Shown: one piece after another, positions 1 to 7,022 of the stretch | Layout of the letters: each line of letters starts with the position of its first letter | How positions within the stretch are numbered: position 1 is the stretch's first letter | NCBI GenBank assembly: GCA_036961445.1 | Contig: JBALVO010000052.1 | Span: 1-24,375 of the forward strand | Reading direction: 5' to 3' | DNA: 24,375 bases | Origin: JBALVO01 sp036961445 | GTDB taxonomy: Bacteria > Pseudomonadota > Gammaproteobacteria > Pseudomonadales > Halieaceae | Translations under genes and position numbers: made by a program | Notes under the pieces: generated by a model | Databases searched by the model: none | Told to the model about the DNA's origin: nothing | The model's input: the letters and a program-made list of their open reading frames with translations, nothing else

Positions 1-87
1 TTTAAGGTCGACTATCAATTCCAGGATGCCCCTGCCAACGAAAAAGAACTGGAGGGGCTGAATCTTGGTGTGGGCTGGAGTTTCTGA
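1..87 (+). CDS. C-terminal end of an outer-membrane beta-barrel protein (partial)
   Basis: The window opens inside a reading frame in frame 1 that ends with TGA at 85-87. The 28 visible residues alternate polar and hydrophobic positions and finish GLNLGVGWSF. A terminal aromatic Phe after an alternating strand is the usual C-terminal signature read by the BAM machinery in outer-membrane barrels. The stop overlaps the start of the next gene by one base (TGATG), so it probably belongs to the same operon as the FMN-binding and PepSY genes. Too little is visible to separate a porin from a TonB-dependent receptor. That it is an outer-membrane strand is inferred from the residue pattern alone. Confidence 0.5.
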   Translation, partial: FKVDYQFQDAPANEKELEGLNLGVGWSF

Positions 88-629
88 TGCGCCCCAAACC
101 TAAGTCGCGGCGACTGCACCGCGGCGCTCTGGCCGTCACCCTGTGGATGACGGCCTTTACTGCTTTTCCAGTTTTTGCCGAAGAGTATCTGGGGCGTGAT
201 GATTTTCTGCAATTGGTATTCACTGACAGCCAACCCGAAATGCACATGCTCTGGTTTACCGAAGAAACTCGGGCTGCTGCCAAAGCGGCGGTCGGTTGGG
301 CACCGACTTCCTTACGCCTGCGTTACTGGCAGGCCGACGCCCGCACCGCCTGGATTCTCGAGGATATAGGAAAAGATAAGCCCATTACGCTAGGCATTAC
401 CGTCTCCTCCAAGCGAGTCGAGCGCATGGAGGTACTCGCCTTTCGGGAAAGTCGTGGCTGGGAGATCCGCTACCCTTTTTTTACCCGCCAATTCAACGGC
501 CTGACACTTGCGCCTGACGGTTATCTGTCACAGCCCATAGACGGCATCACCGGCGCCACCCTGTCAGTGCGGGCGGCAGAGCGCATGGCACGTCTTGCCC
601 TGTGGCTGGACGCTCAGGTCCAGAGTTGA
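87..629 (+). CDS. Exported FMN-binding domain protein
   Basis: This encodes 180 residues. A basic N-terminus is followed by a hydrophobic core and a likely signal-peptidase site after PVFA (about residue 31), so the mature protein should lie outside the cytoplasm. The C-terminal part carries DGITGATLS at residues 152-160. This is the flavinylation motif of the FMN_bind family (NqrC, RnfG and relatives), in which ApbE attaches FMN to the Thr of GAT; here that is Thr158. The protein is short, so it is essentially a single-domain flavin carrier. The start is fixed by the TGATG overlap with the barrel gene, and its own stop overlaps the PepSY gene in the same way. I infer that it passes electrons between the membrane PepSY protein and a substrate in the periplasm. 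No apbE is visible in the window. Confidence 0.8.
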   Translation: MRPKPKSRRLHRGALAVTLWMTAFTAFPVFAEEYLGRDDFLQLVFTDSQPEMHMLWFTEETRAAAKAAVGWAPTSLRLRYWQADARTAWILEDIGKDKPITLGITVSSKRVERMEVLAFRESRGWEIRYPFFTRQFNGLTLAPDGYLSQPIDGITGATLSVRAAERMARLALWLDAQVQS

Positions 630-1375
630 TGCGACGTCGCCCTCGATTAGTTGGCTTGTTGTGGCGCTGGCACCGCCGCCTGGGTTTACTGGCCGCCTTC
701 TTTGTGTTGTTACTGGCGGCTTCGGGCATCGCGCTCAACCACTCATCAGAACTGGGACTGGACCGCGACTTCGTTGACTGGCCCTGGCTGAGCAGGGCAT
801 ATGGTGATGATTCATCCACCCTGCCCGCCTATCAGCTGGGCAAACACTGGCTATCGCGCACCGCAGACGGTCGCGTCTATTTCGATGCCAAGCAAGTTGC
901 ACCGTGTAATGGCAATCTGCTGGGTGCAGTGCAATCAGGCGAAATGTTATATGCCGCTTGCGCTGAACAATTGCTGCTGATCACCAGCAGTGGCGAGCTG
1001 GTAGAGTCAGTTAACGCTAGCACCGGCTTACCAGTACCTTTGACGGCTATCGGCCTGATCGATGCCACGGTCGCACTGCAGGCCGAAGAGACCTGGCGGC
1101 TGGCGGACCTCGACTCGATGGATTTCAGCAATCTCGCTCCAGCCGGAGTCATGATCAACCAATTTGCCCCCGGACAACTGCCGGAGACCATCCGCGAGCT
1201 GATTCCCACCCCGAATCAATGGCTGAGCTGGGAGCGCCTATTGCTGGACCTGCACAGTGGTCGGTTGCTCGGGCGCATTGGTGTATTGTGGGTAGACTTC
1301 ATCGGAATTTTACTGGGCAGCCTTGCCATGAGCGGTATTGCGATGTGGTGGCTGCATCGTCGGCGTGGGCATTGA
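629..1375 (+). CDS. PepSY-associated transmembrane protein
   Basis: The start at 629 gives 248 residues and forms a TGATG overlap with the FMN-binding gene. A GTG at 602 is also open but would overlap that gene by 28 bases. The N-terminus RWHRRLGLLAAFFVLLLA is typical of the PepSY_TM family. Membrane helix 1 spans about residues 17-35 and helix 2 about 222-241, ending in a basic RRR tail. The periplasmic part between them resembles the compact beta-rich region of these proteins. Histidines lie at both ends of helix 1 (His15, His38) and after helix 2. In related PepSY reductases such histidines bind haem, but haem binding here is inference. Cys93 and Cys111 could form a disulfide. The likely role is an inner-membrane partner supplying electrons to the FMN protein, perhaps for metal or siderophore reduction. 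Confidence 0.75.
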   Translation: MRRRPRLVGLLWRWHRRLGLLAAFFVLLLAASGIALNHSSELGLDRDFVDWPWLSRAYGDDSSTLPAYQLGKHWLSRTADGRVYFDAKQVAPCNGNLLGAVQSGEMLYAACAEQLLLITSSGELVESVNASTGLPVPLTAIGLIDATVALQAEETWRLADLDSMDFSNLAPAGVMINQFAPGQLPETIRELIPTPNQWLSWERLLLDLHSGRLLGRIGVLWVDFIGILLGSLAMSGIAMWWLHRRRGH

Positions 1376-1376
1376 C

Positions 1377-1395
1377 GGCCTGCAGAAGACAGGCC
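1377..1395 (+). terminator. Stem-loop just after the PepSY gene
   Basis: A perfect 6 bp stem, GGCCTG pairing with CAGGCC around a 7-base loop, begins two bases after the PepSY stop codon. No T-run follows, so it is not a classical intrinsic terminator. It may instead mark the 3' end of the barrel-FMN-PepSY transcript. Confidence 0.3.
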
Positions 1396-1537
1396 AAACG
1401 GATCAAGCCATATTGATGAGAGCTCGCTGGCAAGCATCCACCCTTCCCCAGATGACGCCGGTTCGACAACTACTGAAGCGCTTGCGCACTGCTGCAGGTA
1501 CACTGAAACAACCTGTTACGCTGCTATGAGACTGTCC

Positions 1538-2335
1538 ATGAGCGATAAAAATATACTTCCTCCAAACACCATTCACGCCTGCGTTCTACCTGGCACCAGC
1601 GAGGAGGTAAGCGACTGGATTAAACCCTGCCGGGCATCGCGCGACTGGATGGATGAAGTACCACAAAAATATATCTATCGCTGCGTGCCAATGGTCGCTG
1701 CCAACACCATGGGTTGGGAGATGTTTAATCCGGTAGATTCTCAAGTGACGTGGAATGGCGGGGAACTCAACAATGCGCTAAATATCGCCAACAGCAGTCA
1801 CAGTCGCTTCGCAGCAACCTCACATTTCGGGGCCGGTGTGGTTACATGGTACCTGCCTTTTCTTTTTCGCACCTCGCCTGAGCTGGGCCTGGTGGTTACC
1901 GGCCCCGCCAACCATGGACATGACGCGGCGGTTCCACTGGACGCTTTTGTTCGCACCGACTGGCTTCCCTTTCCCTTCACCATGAGCTGGCGCTTGACCC
2001 GCAAAAACCAGCAAGTCTCTTTCCAGCAAGGGATGCCGATATGCCGCATATTCCCCTATCCGATAGCACTTCTGGAAGAGACCCGACTGGAAATTCACGA
2101 GTTGACTGAAGACGCTGGCTTTATGCAGGAAGTGCAACAGTGGGGCGTGCAGCGCCAAAAAAATGTTACTCAACAGCAAGCTGACGCCGCTCGCTGGCAG
2201 GCAACGGGTGAAAAGCCCACCGGCGATGGCGTTTGGAACAGTCAGTATGTGCGTGCGAAAAGCAAGGAAAGTGACGCCGGATTTCAACCACATCAAACGG
2301 CCTTTAAGTGCGCGCCGGTTGATGACAAACGCTAA
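1538..2335 (+). CDS. DUF6065 family protein, function unknown
   Basis: This encodes 265 residues from ATG 1538. An in-frame ATG at 1526 would add four residues, and neither start has a strong ribosome binding site. The sequence resembles my recollection of the uncharacterised DUF6065 family: an N-terminal WMDEVPQKYIYRC stretch, GWEMFNP, then HFGAGVVTWYLPFLFRT, VVTGPAN, and TDWLPFPFTMSW leading to a CRIFPYP segment. No signal peptide, membrane helix or known catalytic motif is visible, so it is probably cytoplasmic. The C-terminal third is Gln- and Lys-rich and looks flexible. The gene stands alone between the PepSY gene and a convergent broken SGNH gene, so the neighbours give no functional clue. 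Family assignment is from memory of conserved motifs and needs a profile search. Confidence 0.65.
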   Translation: MSDKNILPPNTIHACVLPGTSEEVSDWIKPCRASRDWMDEVPQKYIYRCVPMVAANTMGWEMFNPVDSQVTWNGGELNNALNIANSSHSRFAATSHFGAGVVTWYLPFLFRTSPELGLVVTGPANHGHDAAVPLDAFVRTDWLPFPFTMSWRLTRKNQQVSFQQGMPICRIFPYPIALLEETRLEIHELTEDAGFMQEVQQWGVQRQKNVTQQQADAARWQATGEKPTGDGVWNSQYVRAKSKESDAGFQPHQTAFKCAPVDDKR

Positions 2336-2348
2336 CCGGTTTGTTAGC
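2331..2348. terminator. Hairpin between convergent genes
   Basis: GCTAAC (2331-2336) and GTTAGC (2343-2348) form a perfect 6 bp stem with a 6-base loop. The hairpin overlaps the DUF6065 stop codon and lies just beyond the stop of the opposite-strand SGNH gene. Read on the minus strand it is followed by GTTTGT, weakly T-rich, so it may end that transcript. Neither side has a full T-run. Confidence 0.35.
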
Positions 2349-2350
2349 TA

Positions 2351-3098
2351 TCACTGGGGCAGACTGTACTCGCGATAGGGGTTGGGTGGAATGCTGACCC
2401 CTGACTTCATGGCGTCCGCCCCATAGATCCACCGTCCTTGCGGGCAATGATTGATTTGCTCGACAATTGCTGTTGCCGCCAGGTCCGCGCCGGCCCTGTT
2501 AAAGTGAATATAGTCACCAATATAGTTATCAATATCGGCTGCTATTTCCTCGCTGATATCCGCCATAAGTAGCCTGTAGGGTAATCCCAGGTATTCATTA
2601 TTGCCCTCCCGGCGATGCCAGTGCTCAAACCAGGTATCCATATGCATTTCAAATGCGCGCATTCTGCGGATAATCTCCCCTGAATTGATGACTGGATTCG
2701 AGTATCACTACACACATGGCACCCGCAGCAACCGCTTGATTTATCAGGGTCTGCATTGCCTGGATGGCTGAGTCCATTGAAATCAGGTCATCTTTCACCC
2801 TGACCATATCATTGGTGGCAAATGAGAAAACCACAACATCGGGAGAACCAAATGCATTGGCGATTCCGTCGCTATAGATTTTTTGATTTACGGGGTTGTT
2901 ATAAGCGGTTGATCCGGGCCATACATGCTCCGTGTATACCCAGCTTTGCTCGTTATTGCTATTGATCGCGTCGACGAAGGTTTCCTGCGCAACGCCAATT
3001 AGACTATCGCCGACCAGAGTAACCCGCCGGCAACCATTCAGGCCACCGACCAGAACAAATATCAACAACACTGTGCGTAACCAAATATTCGCTATCAT
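2351..3098 (-). pseudogene. GDSL/SGNH hydrolase, frameshifted
   Basis: Two overlapping minus-strand frames together make one SGNH hydrolase of about 249 codons. The upstream part starts at ATG 3098, which has CAGG about 8 bases ahead; ATG 3116 is also open. It carries an N-terminal hydrophobic segment ending LNGC, a possible weak lipobox, then VTLVGDSL with the nucleophile Ser and FATND for block III. It stops at 2649. The downstream part, in the +1 frame, continues with NPVINSGEIIRRMRAFE and contains block V, DYIHFNRAG, with catalytic Asp and His, ending at 2351. The downstream frame is closed by TGA at 2705-2707, so the shift lies between 2649 and 2704, most likely near 2695-2704. All catalytic blocks survive, so this is either a recent mutation or a sequencing error. 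Its substrate cannot be told; polysaccharide or lipid deacylation is typical of such exported enzymes. Confidence 0.75.
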
Positions 3099-3123
3099 TT
3101 GGCTAACCTGCAACATTCCATGT

Positions 3124-3228
3124 CAGGTGGCTTACCGGCCCAAGGTGTTACCACCTTCTCAGTTCATTCTAGTGCAGTTCCTGCTATTTTCCAGCAAGCC
3201 CAACATTACGGCCCGGGGAAGCCACCTG
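3124..3228 (-). repeat. Long inverted repeat with nested hairpins
   Basis: CAGGTGGCTT at 3124-3133 pairs perfectly with AAGCCACCTG at 3219-3228. Inside the arms, GG/CC-rich bases at about 3135-3140 can extend the stem imperfectly with 3210-3217. The loop holds a perfect 6 bp hairpin, AAGGTG (3142-3147) with CACCTT (3152-3157), plus a short TGCT/AGCA stem. The element lies 26-130 bases upstream of the SGNH start and would fall in its 5' leader on the minus strand. It could be a structured RNA leader, a remnant of a small mobile element, or a protein-binding region. I see no obvious flanking target duplication. Confidence 0.5.
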
Positions 3229-3529
3229 CTCATGACCGGTGTTCATCCGGTAATCCTGCAGGGTTTTTTGTGCTGGCCTGCACGTGTTTCTGCACCGGAA
3301 CTGCCGCCAGTCATTTCATGACTTTCAGATATAGCCTAGCGCTGCAGCAATGATAGTGGATGCTGATTTATGAGGAAGTATGATGACAGCAAAACGAAAC
3401 TGATGAGAAACACTCTGTCGAATTGCTGTTAAGAATGACGCAATGACACCGCTTTTGATCCGCCAAGCGGTGCTCGGGGACAATAATGCCATAAGAACTA
3501 CAATGGTATTTCCGAGGAAAAATTACGGC
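3229..3529. other. Gene-free stretch with several short hairpins
   Basis: I see no convincing gene here on either strand. Short perfect inverted repeats are dense: ACCGG/CCGGT (3235-3239 with 3247-3251), TGCAGG/CCTGCA at about 3256-3281, AGTCAT/ATGACT around a 3-base loop (3309-3323), and ACCGCTT/AAGCGGT (3448-3454 with 3465-3471). The last lies beyond the coaX stop on the minus strand and may mark the end of the birA-coaX transcript, although it lacks a T-run. In several gammaproteobacteria coaX is followed by a SPOR-domain gene and tRNA genes; neither is present here. Confidence 0.5.
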
Positions 3530-4273
3530 TCAGGCACTCAGCAGCGCCATCTCCTGTAGCCCCTCGAACACCAGGTCCGGCAGATACTTTCCGCCACGAT
3601 CCAGGAGACTCATAAGCAGCTCGCCTCCCCCGCCACAAAACAGCACTTGCATTGGCTCGCCGCTGTGGTGATCAAGCGCCAGTGCCACCGCTCCGGCCTG
3701 CGCTAATGCGATGCCGTGGCGCACCGCCTGCGCTGTGGATGTTCCCGGCGTGAGCTGGTACTCCACATCCTCTGCGAAGCGCACGCGGTCGGTATCCAGT
3801 AACAGGGCGCGCTCCATCAGCGCCGGACCGGGAATGATATAACCACCCTCGTGACGGCCAGAGGCACTGACGATATCGATAGTCAGGGCGGACCCGGCAT
3901 CAACGACACATAACTTGCCAGCGACGTGTTGCCGCGCGGCGAGCATCACCAGCCAACGATCGACGCCCATACGGGTGGGGTCATCATAGCTGTTAACCAG
4001 ATCGCCGGTGCGAGCCTCGGTGCGAGCCATCCAGGGCACAACATCCCAGTGACTTTCCAACAGGGCCAGCAAGTCAGATTCCGCAGCCGGCGCAGCAACG
4101 CTGGATATCCATATCTGCTCAAGTTCTGCAGTACAAGCAAGCAGCGCCTGCCTGGACGACTCATCGGCGGCAATGCACTTACCCCGGGCAACGACCTCTG
4201 CGCCCCGCAGCAGCCGCCACTTGGCACCGCTGTTACCCACATCCAATTGCAAACAAGCAGCTGCCAACTTCAT
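3530..4273 (-). CDS. coaX: Type III pantothenate kinase
   Basis: This encodes 247 residues, the usual length for CoaX. It phosphorylates pantothenate with ATP in the first step of coenzyme A synthesis, in the cytoplasm. The ASKHA-fold phosphate motif LDVGNSGAKWR is at residues 10-20. GVDRW at 103-107 and the VVDAGSALTID segment at 123-133 supply the conserved acidic residues (Asp105, Asp125). GGYIIPG follows at 143-149. The start ATG overlaps the birA stop by 4 bases (ATGA), so the pair is translationally coupled. birA-coaX is a common gammaproteobacterial arrangement. CoA made through this route is the acyl carrier for the divergent liu pathway, though a regulatory link is only a suggestion. 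Confidence 0.95.
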   Translation of the reverse strand: MKLAAACLQLDVGNSGAKWRLLRGAEVVARGKCIAADESSRQALLACTAELEQIWISSVAAPAAESDLLALLESHWDVVPWMARTEARTGDLVNSYDDPTRMGVDRWLVMLAARQHVAGKLCVVDAGSALTIDIVSASGRHEGGYIIPGPALMERALLLDTDRVRFAEDVEYQLTPGTSTAQAVRHGIALAQAGAVALALDHHSGEPMQVLFCGGGGELLMSLLDRGGKYLPDLVFEGLQEMALLSA

Positions 4274-5247
4274 GCCGCCGGCCTCATGGAAATTTCGCCG
4301 CCATAGATAGACTGTATCCCCGCCGTTGTCTCCAGTTGCAGAGCACCGCGTTCGTCGACACCACGGGCGACACCGGCAACCAGCCGCTCACCGCTGGTGA
4401 GCACCACATCGGTATCGGCGTAAGCATCCAGCGCCAGCCATTCCTCCCGCCAACGGGCAAAACCCTGCGCTTCAAAGTCAGCAAGCAACGGTAACAGCTC
4501 GTTCACCAGGGCAGCCAACAGCGCATTGCGGCCCGGATGCCCAGGGCCAGCGATCGTATCGACCGTGGTCCAGGCCTGATCAATTGCGGTGGCTGACGTT
4601 TTGGACATGGAGACATTCAGACCAACACCCACGACAACCTGGCAAACACCGGTCGCATCGCCGGTCATTTCCAGCAAAATACCACCCAGCTTTGCGCCCT
4701 CAAACAGTACATCATTGGGCCATTTGAGCTGCACCGGCGGCACACCGCAGTTCGCCAGCGCCCTGGCAACGGCAACGCCTACGGCCAGGCTCAGCCCTTC
4801 CAGCGCCGCCGCCCCCTGGTGAAACTCCCAGACCAGGGACAAATAGAGATTGCTGGCAAAGGGACTGATCCACTGCCGCCCCCTGCGTCCACGCCCTGCC
4901 GTTTGTTGCTCAGTGGTACACACCAACCCGGTCGCATTGCCATGCTCGGCCGCCAGCATTGCCTGGGCATTGGTGGAGTCAATCGTTTCATGAATTTCCA
5001 GTCGGCTTAATAGCTGCACCACTGGGGGCAACAGGGCTGCCCGCAATGTGGCGTCGTCGAGTAATTCAATGCCGCCGGGTATGCGATAGCCACGACCTTT
5101 AACAGATTCTATATCCAGCCCCAGCTGCTGCAGTTTTTTGAGTTGCTTCCACACCGCAGTGCGGCTGACGCCCAGCGCGTCGGCCAGGTCCTGGCCGGAA
5201 CGGAATTCACCGTCGGCCAGCAAAGGCAGAAGGATGGTATTTGCCAT
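4270..5247 (-). CDS. birA: Bifunctional biotin-protein ligase / biotin operon repressor
   Basis: This encodes 325 residues, the expected length of a group II BirA. The N-terminal winged helix-turn-helix (about residues 15-55) includes SGQDLADALGVSRTAVWKQL. The ligase domain carries the biotinyl-AMP loop GRGRRGRQW at 118-126 and KWPNDV at 175-180 with the catalytic Lys175. The C-terminal SH3-like domain ends with GGEIS. BirA activates biotin with ATP, transfers it to acceptor lysines on carboxylase subunits, and represses biotin synthesis genes when acceptor demand is low. An acceptor, LiuD, is encoded in the divergent operon. The gene shares a roughly 170 bp intergenic region with liuR and overlaps coaX downstream. 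Confidence 0.95.
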   Translation of the reverse strand: MANTILLPLLADGEFRSGQDLADALGVSRTAVWKQLKKLQQLGLDIESVKGRGYRIPGGIELLDDATLRAALLPPVVQLLSRLEIHETIDSTNAQAMLAAEHGNATGLVCTTEQQTAGRGRRGRQWISPFASNLYLSLVWEFHQGAAALEGLSLAVGVAVARALANCGVPPVQLKWPNDVLFEGAKLGGILLEMTGDATGVCQVVVGVGLNVSMSKTSATAIDQAWTTVDTIAGPGHPGRNALLAALVNELLPLLADFEAQGFARWREEWLALDAYADTDVVLTSGERLVAGVARGVDERGALQLETTAGIQSIYGGEISMRPAA

Positions 5248-5349
5248 GCAGAATGACTCCCGGTTATCAAGCGATGGCGGGATGATAGCAAATTACGCAG
5301 TGGCAAGAGGGGCCAGCTGGTCTCGAGGGTTTTAGCCTCACGTTCGAAA

Positions 5350-5384
5350 TTTACGTTTACGTTAACGTCAACTTAAGTTATATT
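5350..5384 (+). promoter_or_regulatory. Predicted liuR promoter with LiuR-type palindromic operator
   Basis: TTTACGTTAACGTCAA at 5356-5371 is a near-perfect palindrome centred on GTTAAC, similar to the operator reported for LiuR in proteobacterial comparative genomics. A third half site, TTTACG, abuts it at 5350-5355. A plausible promoter has -35 TTTACG (5356-5361), a 17 bp spacer and -10 TATATT (5379-5384), so the operator overlaps the -35 and spacer, as is typical of MerR-family control. The start codon follows about 32 bases later. Confidence 0.7.
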
Positions 5385-5416
5385 ACGGTGAACCTAACAT
5401 TACGAAGCCACTATTC

Positions 5417-5824
5417 GTGCCAAACAAGACCTACAGCATTTCTGATTTAGCCAGCGAATTCGGGATTACCACCCGAACCATCCGCTTTTATGAAGAGAAA
5501 GGCTTGATCAGCCCCCTGCGTGAGGGGCAAAAGCGCATCTACAACTCCGCCGACCGCGTGCGTATCAAACTCATTTTGCGCGGCAAACGCATTGGCATGA
5601 CCCTGCAGGAATGCGTCGATGTCATCGATATGTATGATCCCGAGCACAACAACGCAGAGCAGCTACACTCTCTTATTACCATGGTCAAAGAGCGCCGCGC
5701 GCAACTTGAACAACAAAAACAGGACATTGACGACATGTTGACCGGACTGGTTGAGGTGCAGAGCCTGTGCCAACAGTCATTGGCAAATAAAAGTCGACAC
5801 AACCCTGCAACCAAACCTGAATAA
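5417..5824 (+). CDS. liuR: MerR-family regulator of leucine/isovalerate catabolism
   Basis: This encodes 135 residues from a GTG start; no ATG lies near the conserved N-terminus. The MerR DNA-binding domain begins at once with YSISDLASEFGITTRTIRFY, followed by EKGLISP and the second wing containing RIYNSADRVR. A long C-terminal helix (about residues 80-120, rich in Glu, Gln and Lys) should form the dimer coiled coil. There is no Cys metal site of the CueR or ZntR kind; the tail has only one Cys in VQSLCQQS. It heads the liu operon and is preceded by a palindrome overlapping the predicted promoter, so autoregulation and operon control in response to a branched-chain acyl-CoA are likely. The effector is inferred. 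Confidence 0.9.
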   Translation: MPNKTYSISDLASEFGITTRTIRFYEEKGLISPLREGQKRIYNSADRVRIKLILRGKRIGMTLQECVDVIDMYDPEHNNAEQLHSLITMVKERRAQLEQQKQDIDDMLTGLVEVQSLCQQSLANKSRHNPATKPE

Positions 5825-5842
5825 AGCTGACAGGAAGCCACT

Positions 5843-7012
5843 ATGAACGCCGGATACCCCACACTCAATTTTGGCCTGGGCGAAGAGATGGACATGCTGC
5901 GAGACGCGGTCTACCAGATGTGCCAGAGAGAGATCGCACCGCGAGCCGCACAGATTGACCGCGACAACGAATTTCCCGCAGACCTGTGGCGCAAATTTGG
6001 GGAAATGGGCCTACTGGGCATTACCGTGGATGAGCAATACGGCGGCAGTGGCATGGGCTACCTGGCCCACGCCATTGTAATGGAAGAGATTAGCCGGGCC
6101 TCGGCCTCGGTTGGCCTGTCCTATGGCGCCATGTCCAACCTGTGCCTCAACCAGCTGAGCAAGAATGGCAACGAGGCACAAAAGCAGAAGTATCTGCCAA
6201 AGTTGTGCAGCGGCGAGCATGTGGGCGCCCTTGCCATGTCAGAAGCCAACGCCGGCTCCGACGTAGTGAGCATGAAATTAAATGCGCGCAAGGAAGGCGA
6301 CCACTACAGACTCAACGGCACCAAGATGTGGATCACCAACGGCCCCGATGCCGATGTCTATGTGATTTATGCAAAAACGGATATCGATGCCGGGTCCAAA
6401 GGCATTACGGCGTTTATTGTTGAACGGGACTACCCCGGTTTTTCCCGCTCTCCCAAACTGGACAAACTGGGCATGCGCGGCTCCAACACCTGCGAGCTGG
6501 TGTTTGAGGATGTGCAAGTGCCGGCAGAAAATATCATGCGCAGCGAGGGCGACGGCGTCAAAATTTTGATGTCGGGCCTGGACTATGAACGCACTGTTTT
6601 GTCTGGCGGTCCCGTGGGCATCATGCAGGCCTGTATCGACGAGGTTCTGCCATATCTGCACGACCGTAAGCAGTTCGGCCAGAGCATCGGCGAATTCCAA
6701 TTAATGCAGGGCAAGTTGGCGGATATGTACGCCGACCTTAATGCGTGTCGTGCTTACCTGTATGCGGTCGCTGGCGCATGTGATCGTGGCGAAGAGACTC
6801 GCCAGGATTGCGCCGCGGTTATCTTATACACCGCTGAAAAAGCCACCCAGATGGCGTTGCAGGCGATACAGGCGATGGGTGGCTACGGTTACACCAACGA
6901 GGCAAACGCCGGACGTTTATTGCGTGATGCCAAGCTTTACGAAATTGGCGCCGGCACTTCCGAGATCCGCCGTATGTTGATCGGCCGCGAATTATTTAAC
7001 GCCACTGCCTAG
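5843..7012 (+). CDS. liuA: Isovaleryl-CoA dehydrogenase
   Basis: This encodes 389 residues, the usual acyl-CoA dehydrogenase length. It oxidises isovaleryl-CoA to 3-methylcrotonyl-CoA using FAD and passes electrons to electron-transfer flavoprotein. Signatures include AMSEANAGSDV (131-141) and WITNGPDADV (163-172). GLDYERTVLSGG contains Glu249, at the position of the catalytic base of isovaleryl-CoA dehydrogenases; other acyl-CoA dehydrogenases place it elsewhere. The C-terminal QAMGGYGYTNE and YEIGAGTSEIRR motifs are also conserved. The start has a good ribosome binding site (AGGAAG, about 7 bases upstream) and lies 18 bases after liuR. Only 10 bases separate it from liuB. Confidence 0.95.
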   Translation: MNAGYPTLNFGLGEEMDMLRDAVYQMCQREIAPRAAQIDRDNEFPADLWRKFGEMGLLGITVDEQYGGSGMGYLAHAIVMEEISRASASVGLSYGAMSNLCLNQLSKNGNEAQKQKYLPKLCSGEHVGALAMSEANAGSDVVSMKLNARKEGDHYRLNGTKMWITNGPDADVYVIYAKTDIDAGSKGITAFIVERDYPGFSRSPKLDKLGMRGSNTCELVFEDVQVPAENIMRSEGDGVKILMSGLDYERTVLSGGPVGIMQACIDEVLPYLHDRKQFGQSIGEFQLMQGKLADMYADLNACRAYLYAVAGACDRGEETRQDCAAVILYTAEKATQMALQAIQAMGGYGYTNEANAGRLLRDAKLYEIGAGTSEIRRMLIGRELFNATA

Positions 7013-7022
7013 GAGTATTGCC

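Noticed and set aside
3124..3228. Integron attC site
   Set aside because: The arms do not contain the GTTRRRY/RYYYAAC core sites, and no integrase or cassette array is present.
3117..3529. tRNA genes downstream of coaX
   Set aside because: I could not find a cloverleaf with conserved T-loop bases on either strand.
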